Shown: positions 8,675 through 16,789 of the stretch, one piece after another
Position numbering within the stretch: position 1 is the first letter of the stretch
Layout: the number at the start of each line of letters is the position of its first letter
Assembly: GCA_023475025.1 (NCBI GenBank)
Contig: JAMCWB010000013.1
Coordinates: forward strand, 1-60,508
Length of the DNA stretch: 60,508 nucleotides
DNA from: Gammaproteobacteria bacterium
GTDB lineage: Bacteria; Pseudomonadota; Gammaproteobacteria; Pseudomonadales; Pseudomonadaceae
Direction: 5' to 3'
Notes under the pieces: generated by a model
The model's database searches: none
What the model saw: the letters and a program-made list of their open reading frames with translations, nothing else
Told to the model about the DNA's origin: nothing
Program-made: the position numbers and the translations under genes

Positions 8675-10084
8675 ATGACCTACCCAAGGATTGACCATCA
8701 CGGCGCCACCCTCGGCGTCACCGGCTCCTGCCACCAGCTCTGGCTGGACGCCAACACCAGCCTGCTGATCGATTGCGGCCTGTTCCAGGGTGGCGAGCAG
8801 TCAGGCAATGGCGCCGATGCCGATAATCTGGCCATCGAATTCAGCCTGGACAGCGTGCAGGCACTGATCGCCACCCACGTGCATATCGACCATATCGGCC
8901 GCTTGCCCTGGTTGATCGCCGCCGGCTTCAAAGGCCCGGTGCATTGCACTCAGCCTTCCGCATTATTAATGCCCACGGTACTGGAAGATGCCTTTATGGT
9001 CGGCATTCAGCGGGATCGCCAGCTGGCCAGCAACTTTATCGACCTGGTAAAACCCATGCTGCAGGGCCACCCCTATAAAGAATGGATCACGGTTATCCAG
9101 CGCCCGGACCTGGTCTGCCGCCTGCGCTTTCAGCGTGCCGGGCATATCCTTGGCTCAGCCTGGGTGGAGTTTGATGTGCGCTACCCGCAAACAGAACCCG
9201 TCCAGCGCAAACGCATTATCTTCTCCGGGGATTTGGGCGCGCCCCATGCTCCCTTGCTACCGCCGCCAGCCATTGCCTGGCATGCCGATACCGTGGTCCT
9301 GGAAAGCACCTACGGCGACCGCAACCATGAAGACCGCCGCACAAGGCGCAAGCGCTTTCAGGCCGTGCTGGAGCAGGCACTGGCCGATGGTGGCAGCGTG
9401 ATCATCCCCGCGTTCAGTATCGGCCGTACCCAGGAGCTGCTGTATGAGCTGGAGGGCATCTTCCATGACAGTGATAACCCGCTGAGCCAGCAACAGATCC
9501 CGGTCATCCTGGATGCGCCGTTGGCGAGCCGCTTTACTGCGCTCTACCGCCAACTCAAACCCTACTGGGATGATGAGGCCCTGCAACGGGTTACCGAGGG
9601 CCGCAAGCCGCTGGCCTTCGATAACCTGCTGACGGTGACCGAGCACCAGCAACACCTGGCCATGGTCAACCGCCTGGCCAGCACTGCGCAACCGGCCATC
9701 GTGATTACCGGTAACGGCATGTGCAGCGCCGGGCGCATCCTCAATTACCTCAAAGCCATGCTGGAAGATGCGCGGCATAATGTGGTCTTTGTCGGCTATC
9801 AAGCCGGCGGCACCCCGGGGCGGCGCATTCAGCAGCAAGGGCAGGGCGGCAGCGTCACTATTGATGGCCAGCGCCTGCGCATCAAGGCCGGTGTGCATAC
9901 CCTGGGCGGCTATTCCGCCCACGCCGATCAAAAGGGTCTGACCAACTTCATTACCCGCATGCGCCACTGGCCCAGCGAAGTGCGCCTGGTGCACGGGGAC
10001 CCCGGCGCAAAGCAAGCGCTGCAAACCCGGCTGCAAGAGTTGGCCCGGCAAAAGGGCGCCCAAGTCAAGGTCTGGGTGCCCTGA
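8675..10084 (+). CDS. Beta-CASP metallo-beta-lactamase-fold hydrolase (RNA-processing/CPSF-like family)
   Basis: A 469-residue protein with the full metallo-beta-lactamase motif set: HVHIDH near residues 71-76, AGHILGSA near 153-160, and FSGDLG near 184-189. Beta-CASP elements follow (LESTYGDR, GNGMCSAGRI and HTLGGYSAHADQ). This layout is that of bacterial CPSF73-like nucleases often annotated as RNA-specific metallohydrolases. The ATG has an AAGGA ribosome site 9 nt upstream. It is divergent from the capsule operon and precedes rfaH, with a strong hairpin after its stop. A direct role in polysaccharide synthesis is not implied. Confidence 0.9.
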   Translation: MTYPRIDHHGATLGVTGSCHQLWLDANTSLLIDCGLFQGGEQSGNGADADNLAIEFSLDSVQALIATHVHIDHIGRLPWLIAAGFKGPVHCTQPSALLMPTVLEDAFMVGIQRDRQLASNFIDLVKPMLQGHPYKEWITVIQRPDLVCRLRFQRAGHILGSAWVEFDVRYPQTEPVQRKRIIFSGDLGAPHAPLLPPPAIAWHADTVVLESTYGDRNHEDRRTRRKRFQAVLEQALADGGSVIIPAFSIGRTQELLYELEGIFHDSDNPLSQQQIPVILDAPLASRFTALYRQLKPYWDDEALQRVTEGRKPLAFDNLLTVTEHQQHLAMVNRLASTAQPAIVITGNGMCSAGRILNYLKAMLEDARHNVVFVGYQAGGTPGRRIQQQGQGGSVTIDGQRLRIKAGVHTLGGYSAHADQKGLTNFITRMRHWPSEVRLVHGDPGAKQALQTRLQELARQKGAQVKVWVP

Positions 10085-10088
10085 TATG

Positions 10089-10125
10089 GGCAATGGCCAG
10101 GCGTGCCAAATGCCTGGCCATTGCC
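10089..10125. terminator. Perfect 14-bp stem hairpin after the metallo-hydrolase gene
   Basis: GGCAATGGCCAGGC (10089-10102) pairs exactly with GCCTGGCCATTGCC (10112-10125) across a 9-nt loop, beginning 5 nt after the stop codon. There is no T run, so it may be a factor-assisted terminator or an mRNA-stabilising hairpin rather than an intrinsic terminator. Confidence 0.55.
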
Positions 10126-10163
10126 GCCGGTCAGGTCATTAGTTGATTTTGCAAAGTCAAGTC

Positions 10164-10191
10164 TTGTTCTGAATCAATTGCTCAGTAAAAT
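10164..10191 (+). promoter_or_regulatory. Candidate sigma-70 promoter for rfaH
   Basis: TTGTTC (10164-10169) and TAAAAT (10186-10191) are separated by 16 nt, about 65 nt upstream of the rfaH start. This is a reasonable match to the -35/-10 consensus but has no independent support. Confidence 0.4.
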
Positions 10192-10255
10192 GCCTGCATT
10201 CACATGAGAGCCACTCTCATCCAGAACATGCAAGCTTCATAGAGTGAAGGACAGG

Positions 10256-10780
10256 ATGTCGACAAGCGCAAAACAACCAGTGGATGACTATCGCTGGTAC
10301 CTGGTGCAGTGCAAACCGCGGCAAGAGGCCAGGGCACAGCTGAACCTGCGCAACCAGGGCTTCACCTGCTTTACCCCCATGCAGGATGTGCAACGCCTGC
10401 GCCACGGCAAAAAGACCCTGGTCACTGAAGCCCTGTTCCCCGGCTACCTGTTCGTTAACCTCTGCCGCCTGAACGACAACTGGCACAGCATCCGCTCCAC
10501 CCGCGGCGTCACCAGCCTGGTGCGCTTTGGCCGCGAGAACGAACCCCTGGCCGTACCCGATGCCCTGGTTGACCACATCCGCCAACGCCTTAACCGCCAG
10601 CCAGCCAGCGAACTCTTTACCCCCGGCAGCAAAGTGCGCCTGATCGATGGCCCGTTCAAAGACCTGGAAGCCGTGTTCAGCAAAACCGACGGCGAAGAGC
10701 GCGCCATCATCCTGCTCAACATACTGCAGCGCGAACAACGCCTGAAAGTACCCCTGAGCGCCCTGGCCTCATCGGGCTGA
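10256..10780 (+). CDS. rfaH: Transcription antiterminator RfaH (NusG paralogue)
   Basis: A 174-residue protein. The N-terminal NGN domain is recognisable from WYLVQCKPRQEARAQLNLRNQGF, the central LFPGYLFVNL and the STRGVTSLVRFG segment. The C-terminal KOW region reads GSKVRLIDGPFKDLEAVFSKTDGEERAIILLNIL. These match RfaH, which binds paused RNA polymerase at an ops element and suppresses termination in long surface-polysaccharide operons. The ATG at 10256 is favoured by an AAGGA site 6 nt upstream; a GTG at 10244 would add four residues. An exact ops core lies 203 bp downstream, so regulator and target are adjacent. Confidence 0.93.
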   Translation: MSTSAKQPVDDYRWYLVQCKPRQEARAQLNLRNQGFTCFTPMQDVQRLRHGKKTLVTEALFPGYLFVNLCRLNDNWHSIRSTRGVTSLVRFGRENEPLAVPDALVDHIRQRLNRQPASELFTPGSKVRLIDGPFKDLEAVFSKTDGEERAIILLNILQREQRLKVPLSALASSG

Positions 10781-10982
10781 AACAATTTTCCGGCGTTATT
10801 TACCGAACAGTCTGTAGCATAATGCCACCACCCAGTATTACCATGAGCAGCAATACCCATTAACACCCTGTAACGCAGCAACACAGCCAAAGCGACAGGC
10901 AACCAGAACCAACCGGCCGCCAACAGCAGCCACCACAATTTGCCGCAACACCTGTTCTCAAGAAATCAACAGCAAATCTTGT

Positions 10983-10994
10983 GGCGGTAGCGTG
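10983..10994 (+). promoter_or_regulatory. ops element (RfaH recruitment site) of the O-antigen operon
   Basis: GGCGGTAGCGTG is identical to the 12-nt E. coli ops core. It is in the sense orientation, downstream of rfaH and upstream of ugd and the polysaccharide genes. The upstream half of the longer JUMPstart sequence is not conserved. The first tandem hairpin repeat begins at the very next base. Confidence 0.88.
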
Positions 10995-11126
10995 CCCAAA
11001 GCCCAACCCGGGAACGCCGAATTGCATTCGGCAAACAGCCCAAAGCCCAACCCGGGAACGCCGAATTGTATTCGGCAAACAGCCCAAAGCCCAACCCGGG
11101 AACGCCGAATTGTATTCGGCAAACAG
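10995..11126. repeat. Three 44-bp tandem repeats with a GCCGAAT/ATTCGGC hairpin, next to ops
   Basis: Units are 10995-11038, 11039-11082 and 11083-11126; they differ only at one base (GCATTC versus GTATTC). Each holds GCCGAATTG(C/T)ATTCGGC, a 7-bp stem. A degenerate fourth unit and a TGTCGAGC-type hairpin continue to about 11235. Single copies of the same hairpin occur near 43880 and 53970. The 10781-11302 gap holds only ops and these repeats. Confidence 0.92.
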
Positions 11127-11302
11127 CGCAAAGCGCTGCCCGGGAACGCAGGTTTGACTTTGCCGTTCTAGCTTTTGCTGGGAATGTCGAGCTCCTGCTC
11201 GACAAAAGCAGCGCAAAGCGCTGCCCGTCCAGCACAGCCACTTGACTGGCTAACCACAGAACAAAAGCGTATTCTTCAGATTGAGTATGTGGGGGTACAG
11301 CA

Positions 11303-11569
11303 ATGAAAAACTGTAATGAACATTCAGTCTTGACCAAAGTTCGCAAGGGTAATCGTAAGCAGCCTTTTGACGACAACAAGAAGCTGATGCAGTTTGCCGA
11401 GCTGTCATCGCGCAAGTCCATTAAAAACCTGCTCGATTCCGGCATTTCAGTGGTATACGTAAAAGACGGCAATCTGGTCAGCCAAAACCCTGATCATGAA
11501 ATCACTGTCATCAAGCCTGCAGAGAACAAGGACATGTTCAACCTAAGGGAGTATCTGTGCCAGGAGTAA
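11303..11569 (+). CDS. Hypothetical protein, 88 residues
   Basis: A small basic protein without signal peptide or membrane segments; I do not recognise its family. It has a mixed alpha/beta look (SIKNLLDSGISVVYVKDGNLVSQNPDHEITVIKP). It lies between the repeat block after ops and ugd and overlaps a frameshifted partner gene by 13 nt. The compact two-gene arrangement would fit a toxin-antitoxin or other mobile two-gene module, but no diagnostic motif supports that. Confidence 0.5.
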   Translation: MKNCNEHSVLTKVRKGNRKQPFDDNKKLMQFAELSSRKSIKNLLDSGISVVYVKDGNLVSQNPDHEITVIKPAENKDMFNLREYLCQE

Positions 11570-11750
11570 ATGCAAGCGTGCATACTTTTTCGACATCTCA
11601 GGCCAACACCAACAACATTTTGCAGAAGTAACCCCAGCCGGCACTTTGGATATTTTTGAAAAGCAGTTCAACCAGGCCAACCCAACCTGGTTTATCGAGA
11701 ATTTGCTCAAAGTATGGCCAAAAGAGCGTATACGCCTCGCCAGCCTGTAA
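11557..11750 (+). pseudogene. Small frameshifted gene after the 88-residue ORF
   Basis: A GTG at 11557 opens MPGV, and a second frame then reads CKRAYFFDISGQHQQHFAEV and continues to WPKERIRLASL with a stop at 11748-11750. The two frames join if one base is restored near 11568, giving about 64 residues. No start codon serves the second frame alone. The product is not recognised. It may be a decayed partner of the preceding gene. Confidence 0.4.
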
Positions 11751-11781
11751 TACCCCGAGCCCTCATCGCAACCCCCCACCT

Positions 11782-11818
11782 CGTCATTGCGAGGCCCAAA
11801 GGGCCATGGCAATCCATC
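11782..11818 (-). repeat. REP-like element (GGATTGCC...GGCAATGACG type), minus orientation
   Basis: CGTCATTGCGAGGCCC then AAAGGGCCATGGCAATCCAT is a near palindrome. It is the same element that appears in plus orientation in most gaps from 38 to 52 kb. Here it lies between the small-ORF pair and ugd. Confidence 0.85.
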
Positions 11819-11858
11819 TTGAACTTAACCCAGCACCACCCTTGAAGGACCAAACACA

Positions 11859-13025
11859 ATGAAAATCGCAGTCGCCGGCACAGGCTACGTAGGCCTCTCC
11901 AACGCCGTCCTCCTGGCCCAACACAACCAAGTCCTTGCCCTCGACATCCTTCAAGAAAAAGTCGACCTCATCAACAATCGCCAATCCCCCATCGTCGACG
12001 CAGAAATCGAAGACTTCCTCAGCAACAAAAGCCTGGACCTGACGGCCACTTCAGACAAACAAACAGCCTACGAAGGCGCCGATTACATCATCATCGCCAC
12101 CCCTACCGACTACGACCCGCAGACCAACTACTTCAACACCAAAAGCGTAGAAGCCGTAGTCACCGACGCCATGGCCATCAACCCCAACGCCACTCTGGTC
12201 ATCAAATCCACGGTGCCCGTGGGCTACACCACCAGCCTGCGCGAACAAACCGGCCATCCGAACATCATCTTTTCACCCGAATTCCTGCGCGAAGGCAAAG
12301 CGCTCTACGACAACCTGCACCCGTCGCGCATTGTCGTTGGCGAACAAAGCGACCGCGCCCAGGCCTTTGCCAAGCTGTTGCAACAGGGCGCCATCAAACA
12401 CGATGTGCCTGTACTGCTCACTAATAGCACCGAAGCCGAAGCCATCAAGCTCTTTGCCAATACCTATCTGGCCATGCGCGTCGCCTACTTCAACGAACTG
12501 GACAGCTACGCCGAAGCCCACAATCTCGACACCCGCCAGATCATCGACGGCGTCTGCCTCGACCCACGCATCGGTAACCACTACAACAATCCCAGCTTCG
12601 GTTACGGCGGCTACTGCCTGCCCAAAGACACCAAGCAACTGCTGGCCAACTACCAGGATGTACCCAGCAACATCATCCAGGCCATTGTGGAAGCCAACCG
12701 CACCCGCAAGGACTTCATTGCCGACAGCATCATCAAACGCAACCCAAAAACCGTGGGCATATACCGCCTGGTGATGAAAGCCGATTCCGACAATTTCCGC
12801 GCCTCCGCCATTCAGGGCGTGATGAAGCGCATCAAAGCCAAAGGCATAGAGATCGTGGTGCACGAACCCACCATCAACGAAGCCAGCTTCTACAACTCCC
12901 GCGTCATCAACGACCTGGAAGAATTCAAGCGAACTAGCTGCATCATCATCGCCAATCGTCTTAGCGATGAACTGGAAGACGTACAAGACCGCGTCTACAC
13001 CCGCGACCTATTCGGCAGCGACTAA
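11859..13025 (+). CDS. ugd: UDP-glucose 6-dehydrogenase
   Basis: A 388-residue cytosolic enzyme that oxidises UDP-glucose to UDP-glucuronate with 2 NAD+. The Rossmann motif GTGYVG is at residues 7-12, STVPVG near 109-114, the SPEFLREG loop near 129-136, and the catalytic cysteine is C253 in GGYCLPKD. The C-terminal UDP-binding domain is complete, and the length matches short bacterial Ugd/UGDH enzymes. It is the first recognisable sugar gene after ops. A second homologue at 55233-56516 lacks these catalytic residues, so this copy is the likely source of UDP-GlcA. Confidence 0.95.
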   Translation: MKIAVAGTGYVGLSNAVLLAQHNQVLALDILQEKVDLINNRQSPIVDAEIEDFLSNKSLDLTATSDKQTAYEGADYIIIATPTDYDPQTNYFNTKSVEAVVTDAMAINPNATLVIKSTVPVGYTTSLREQTGHPNIIFSPEFLREGKALYDNLHPSRIVVGEQSDRAQAFAKLLQQGAIKHDVPVLLTNSTEAEAIKLFANTYLAMRVAYFNELDSYAEAHNLDTRQIIDGVCLDPRIGNHYNNPSFGYGGYCLPKDTKQLLANYQDVPSNIIQAIVEANRTRKDFIADSIIKRNPKTVGIYRLVMKADSDNFRASAIQGVMKRIKAKGIEIVVHEPTINEASFYNSRVINDLEEFKRTSCIIIANRLSDELEDVQDRVYTRDLFGSD

Positions 13026-13176
13026 CTTCTGGGATTGTCGAGCTCCCGCTCGACAAAAGCAGCGCAAAGCGCTGCCCGCTTTCGCAAAACCTGCCCCCCG
13101 TTTCTTAAAGGGGTGAACGTGTATATTGAGAATCCCCCATTGTCATTGCGAGGCCCAAAGGGCCGCGGCAATCCAT
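13026..13176. repeat. TGTCGAGC hairpin and reversed REP-like element between ugd and rfbB
   Basis: TTGTCGAGCTCCCGCTCGACAA (13036-13057, given here as its two arms TGTCGAGC and GCTCGACA) is followed by GCGCAAAGCGCTGCCCG, as in the block at 11200. A minus-orientation GGATTGCC-type element covers 13142-13176. No gene is visible here. Confidence 0.8.
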
Positions 13177-13192
13177 TGAAAAAGAGCCACCT

Positions 13193-14263
13193 ATGAAACT
13201 CCTCATCACCGGCGGCGCCGGCTTCATCGGCTCCGCCGTCATCCGCCACATCATCACCAACACCCAAGATGAAGTGGTCAACCTCGACAAGCTCACTTAC
13301 GCCGGCAACCTCGAAAGCCTGACCGCAGTAAGTGACAACGATCGTTACAGCTTCGAACACGTTGACATCTGCAACCGCACAGAAGTAGACCGCGTACTGG
13401 TCCAACACCAACCAGACGCCATCATGCACCTGGCCGCTGAAAGCCATGTAGACCGCTCCATTGACGGCCCTGCCGAATTTATCCAAACCAACATCGTCGG
13501 CACATACACCCTACTGGAAGCCACTCGGCAATACTGGCAGACGCTGGATGGCGAGAGGAAAGCCGGATTCCGCTTCCACCACATCAGCACCGACGAAGTC
13601 TATGGCGACTTGCCGCATCCAAGCGAAACGCCAAACGCTGAACAACACCTGTTCACCGAACAAACGGCATACGCCCCCAGCAGCCCGTACAGCGCCAGCA
13701 AAGCCAGCTCAGACCACCTGGTACGCGCTTGGCAACGAACCTACGGCCTGCCGGTAATGGTCACCAACTGCAGCAACAACTACGGCCCGTTCCACTTCCC
13801 GGAAAAGCTCATTCCATTGGTGATCCTCAACGCTCTGGAAGGTAAACCGCTGCCGGTATACGGCAAAGGCGATCAGATCCGTGACTGGCTCTACGTGGAA
13901 GACCACGCCCGAGCCCTCTATAAAGTGGTCAAAGAAGGCAAGCCCGGCGAAACCTACAACATCGGCGGCCACAACGAAAAACAGAACATCGAAGTTGTGC
14001 ACACCCTCTGCGACATCCTCCAGGAACTTCGGCCGCAGGAAAGCAGTTACCGGGACTTGATCACCTTTGTTCAAGATCGACCCGGCCACGACAGGCGCTA
14101 CGCCATAGACGCCAGCAAAATTCAGAAAGAACTCGGCTGGGCCCCGGCAGAAACCTTCGAAACCGGCATCCGTAAAACTGTGCAGTGGTATCTTGATAAC
14201 CTGCAATGGTGCCAGCGAGTGCAGGACGGCAGTTACCAGCGTGAACGCCTCGGTCAGATCTAA
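13193..14263 (+). CDS. rfbB: dTDP-glucose 4,6-dehydratase
   Basis: A 356-residue extended SDR enzyme that makes dTDP-4-keto-6-deoxyglucose. It has the NAD motif GGAGFIGS at residues 7-14, [11 protein letters not shown] near 81-91, the TDEV segment containing the catalytic Asp/Glu pair, and YSASK (Y and K of the SDR active site). The C-terminal [14 protein letters not shown] region is typical of RmlB. It is followed 18 bp later by rfbA. In this locus the product probably feeds the Fuc4NAc route rather than rhamnose, because rmlC and rmlD are absent from the window. Confidence 0.96.
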   Translation: MKLLITGGAGFIGSAVIRHIITNTQDEVVNLDKLTYAGNLESLTAVSDNDRYSFEHVDICNRTEVDRVLVQHQPDAIMHLAAESHVDRSIDGPAEFIQTNIVGTYTLLEATRQYWQTLDGERKAGFRFHHISTDEVYGDLPHPSETPNAEQHLFTEQTAYAPSSPYSASKASSDHLVRAWQRTYGLPVMVTNCSNNYGPFHFPEKLIPLVILNALEGKPLPVYGKGDQIRDWLYVEDHARALYKVVKEGKPGETYNIGGHNEKQNIEVVHTLCDILQELRPQESSYRDLITFVQDRPGHDRRYAIDASKIQKELGWAPAETFETGIRKTVQWYLDNLQWCQRVQDGSYQRERLGQI

Positions 14264-14281
14264 TTCAAGCAAGGACAAGCA

Positions 14282-15163
14282 ATGAAAGGCATTATTCTCG
14301 CCGGCGGCTCCGGCACCCGTTTGTATCCGATCACCAAAGGCGTGTCCAAGCAACTACTGCCGATCTACGACAAGCCGATGATCTATTACCCGCTTTCAGT
14401 ACTGATGCTGGCCGGTATTCGTGACATCCTGATCATCTCTACCCCCGAAGACCTGCCAAACTTTGAAAAACTATTGGGCGATGGCAGCAACTTCGGTATA
14501 CAGCTTAGCTACGCTGAGCAGCCAAGCCCTGACGGCTTGGCACAAGCCTTTATTATTGGCGAAGACTTCATCGGTGATGACAGCGTTTGCCTGGTGCTTG
14601 GGGACAACATCTTTTTCGGCCAAGGTTTCGTTCCCAAGCTTCACGAAGCAGTACAGCAGGTTGAAGGTCAAGGGGGAGCAACAGTCTTTGGGTATCAGGT
14701 CAAAGACCCAGAGCGTTTTGGCGTAGTAGAGTTTGACGAGGCTCAAAAGGCCATTTCGATTGAGGAAAAACCTACCAAACCCAAATCAAACTTTGCCGTC
14801 ACTGGGCTCTACTTTTACGACAGCAAGGTCGTTGGCATTGCAAAAGCGGTCAAACCCTCCAGTCGAGGGGAACTCGAGATTACTGATGTAAATCGTGCAT
14901 ATCTGGAAAATGGTGAACTGAACGTAAATCTTCTCGGTAGAGGCTTTGCTTGGCTAGACACCGGTACGCACGAAAGTCTGCTTGAAGCAGCACAATTTGT
15001 AGAAACCATTGAGAAGCGTCAAGGCTACAAGATCGCTTGCCTAGAAGAAATTGGCTACAACCAGGGCTGGCTCAGCAGACAAATGTTAGAGCAGCAAGCA
15101 CAGTCATTATGTAAAAATAGCTATGGCGAATACCTTAACGACTTACTCCGTGATGAGCCCTGA
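14282..15163 (+). CDS. rfbA: Glucose-1-phosphate thymidylyltransferase
   Basis: A 293-residue nucleotidyltransferase that makes dTDP-glucose from dTTP and glucose-1-phosphate. The N-terminal [26 protein letters not shown] carries the nucleotide-binding G-rich loop and catalytic Arg/Lys. Further motifs include [10 protein letters not shown] (metal-binding Asp), [10 protein letters not shown] and the late [13 protein letters not shown]. Full length. It acts just before RfbB; the two genes form a unit with the downstream wecF-like, acetyltransferase and transaminase genes. Confidence 0.96.
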   Translation: MKGIILAGGSGTRLYPITKGVSKQLLPIYDKPMIYYPLSVLMLAGIRDILIISTPEDLPNFEKLLGDGSNFGIQLSYAEQPSPDGLAQAFIIGEDFIGDDSVCLVLGDNIFFGQGFVPKLHEAVQQVEGQGGATVFGYQVKDPERFGVVEFDEAQKAISIEEKPTKPKSNFAVTGLYFYDSKVVGIAKAVKPSSRGELEITDVNRAYLENGELNVNLLGRGFAWLDTGTHESLLEAAQFVETIEKRQGYKIACLEEIGYNQGWLSRQMLEQQAQSLCKNSYGEYLNDLLRDEP

Positions 15164-15174
15164 AAGGTAATGTT

Positions 15175-16224
15175 GTGATATTACATGTAGCAGGGCTCGA
15201 TAAATTTATTCCTCCGTTCGTCAAACTGGTAGAAGAGGAGTTTAAGGCAGATAATCATCAGTTCTGGCTCACGGGTGATACCGTTAAGTACCCTATAGAG
15301 CATAGTGAAGCAAAATATGTGTGTGGGGATGGTGTTTGGCACAAGTTTGCAGGCTACGCAAAGCTTGTCAACCAGCTCTACAGTGCTCGGAAAGTGATGC
15401 TTCATGGGCTATTTAACATCCGCGTTGTCCTGGTGCTGGCTCTTTGCCCGTGGGTGCTGCCTAAATGCCATTGGATCATCTGGGGTGGCGATCTCTACCA
15501 ATTCAGGAAAGCCTCCAATACCTGGCAATCCCGCATTAAAGAGGCATTACGCCGCTTTGTCATCCGCAGGGTCGGCCATTTGGTAACGTACATCGAAGGG
15601 GATGTTGAACTTGCCCGCCAATGGTACGGAGCCAAGGGCACCCATCATGAATGCATTATGTATCTGAGCAATGTAGTCGATCCCAAAATGATCATGGAGC
15701 CAGGCCCAGCCTCCGACCATGATGGCTTGAACATACTCCTCGGCAACTCTGCAGACCCAAGCAATAACCACATCGAAGCGCTCGAACGCCTGCTGCCGTT
15801 CAAGGACCGTCCCCTCAAAATATATGCACCTTTGTCTTATGGCGACCAGAGCCACGCCAAGAAAGTAATCAGTCAGGGCAAAGCGTGGTTCGGAGATAAA
15901 TTTGTACCCATGACGGATTTCATGCCGTTTGAGCAGTACCTGGAGTTTTTGAAAAGCCTTGATATCGCGATCTTTAATCATCAGCGACAGCAGGCCATGG
16001 GCAACACCATTACGCTTTTGGGTATGGGAAAAACGGTGTTTATGCGGAGTGACGTGAGCCACTGGCATTTTCTGAAAGGCTTGGGTATTAAGCTGAACGA
16101 CGTTGAAAATCTAGAGCTTTGCCGGATAGCACGTGATGAGGCAAAAGAGAATGCGCACGTAGTTCGCTCATATTTTTCAAGGGCAACGCTGGTAAAGCAA
16201 TTTTCAGATATTTTCGAGGGATAG
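15175..16224 (+). CDS. wecF: WecF-like TDP-Fuc4NAc transferase (GT56)
   Basis: A 349-residue GT56-family protein. The opening VILHVAGLDKFIPPFVKLVEEEF and the internal CHWIIWGGDLYQF, LLGNSADPSNNHIEAL and NHQRQQAMGNTITLLGMGKTVF segments match WecF/RffT, which adds Fuc4NAc to a lipid-linked intermediate in enterobacterial common antigen synthesis. Length is close to E. coli WecF (about 359). Here it lies in an O-antigen locus beside genes that would make TDP-Fuc4NAc, so the same linkage chemistry is likely used in a different glycan. The start is GTG at 15175 with AAAGGTAA upstream. Confidence 0.85.
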   Translation: MILHVAGLDKFIPPFVKLVEEEFKADNHQFWLTGDTVKYPIEHSEAKYVCGDGVWHKFAGYAKLVNQLYSARKVMLHGLFNIRVVLVLALCPWVLPKCHWIIWGGDLYQFRKASNTWQSRIKEALRRFVIRRVGHLVTYIEGDVELARQWYGAKGTHHECIMYLSNVVDPKMIMEPGPASDHDGLNILLGNSADPSNNHIEALERLLPFKDRPLKIYAPLSYGDQSHAKKVISQGKAWFGDKFVPMTDFMPFEQYLEFLKSLDIAIFNHQRQQAMGNTITLLGMGKTVFMRSDVSHWHFLKGLGIKLNDVENLELCRIARDEAKENAHVVRSYFSRATLVKQFSDIFEG

Positions 16225-16225
16225 A

Positions 16226-16789
16226 ATGGCCTATCTGACCAAAGAGCAGCTTCAAACGATGGGGTTTAAATCTGTCGGTGAGAACGTAAAAGTCAGCGAT
16301 AAAGCGAGTATCTACAACCCCGAATCTATTGCGTTGGGGGACTATTCTCGGATTGATGACTTTTGTGTTGTATCCGGAAAGGTCTCAATCGGTAAGTATT
16401 GTCACATTACCCCAATGTGTTTGGTGGCCGGCGGGTCTCCGGGCATAACACTGTCTGATTTCTGTACTTTAGCGTATGGCGTGAAGGTTTTCGCTCAGTC
16501 TGATGATTACAGCGGCAACACAATGGTGAATTCTTTAGTACCTAAGGAATTCAAAGACGAATATCTGGCCGAAGTAATCCTTGAAAAACAAGTGATTGTC
16601 GGTGCCGGGGCAATCATTTTTCCCGGAGTGACAATTCGAGAAGGGTGCTCTGTGGGTGCCATGACGCTTGTGAACAAAAGCACCCAACCCTGGGGTATCT
16701 ATGCAGGCAACCCCGCCCGCAGAATAAAAGACCGCAAGAAGGATCTGTTAGAACTCGAAGCGCAATTTTTGAAAGAGCAGCAAAGATGA
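16226..16789 (+). CDS. Left-handed beta-helix sugar acetyltransferase (candidate Fuc4N N-acetyltransferase)
   Basis: A 187-residue hexapeptide-repeat acyltransferase. Repeats such as VKVSDKASIYNPESIALGDY, VSGKVSIGKYCHI and VIVGAGAIIFPGVTIREGCSVGAMTLV build the LbH coil, and the C-terminus has the usual YAGNPARRIKDR. It begins one base after the wecF-like stop and overlaps the transaminase gene by ATGA. Between a TDP-4-amino-sugar transaminase and its transferase the expected missing step is N-acetylation of TDP-Fuc4N, done by the GNAT enzyme WecD in E. coli. I infer that this unrelated fold fills that step; an O-acetyltransferase role is the alternative. Confidence 0.78.
   Translation: MAYLTKEQLQTMGFKSVGENVKVSDKASIYNPESIALGDYSRIDDFCVVSGKVSIGKYCHITPMCLVAGGSPGITLSDFCTLAYGVKVFAQSDDYSGNTMVNSLVPKEFKDEYLAEVILEKQVIVGAGAIIFPGVTIREGCSVGAMTLVNKSTQPWGIYAGNPARRIKDRKKDLLELEAQFLKEQQR

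Noticed and set aside
10799-10823. Promoter TTTACC...CATAAT after rfaH
   Set aside because: Spacing is only 13 nt; no acceptable -35 at 16-18 nt, so support is too weak to call.
10995-11126. CRISPR array
   Set aside because: The three 44-bp units are directly contiguous with no unique spacers between them.
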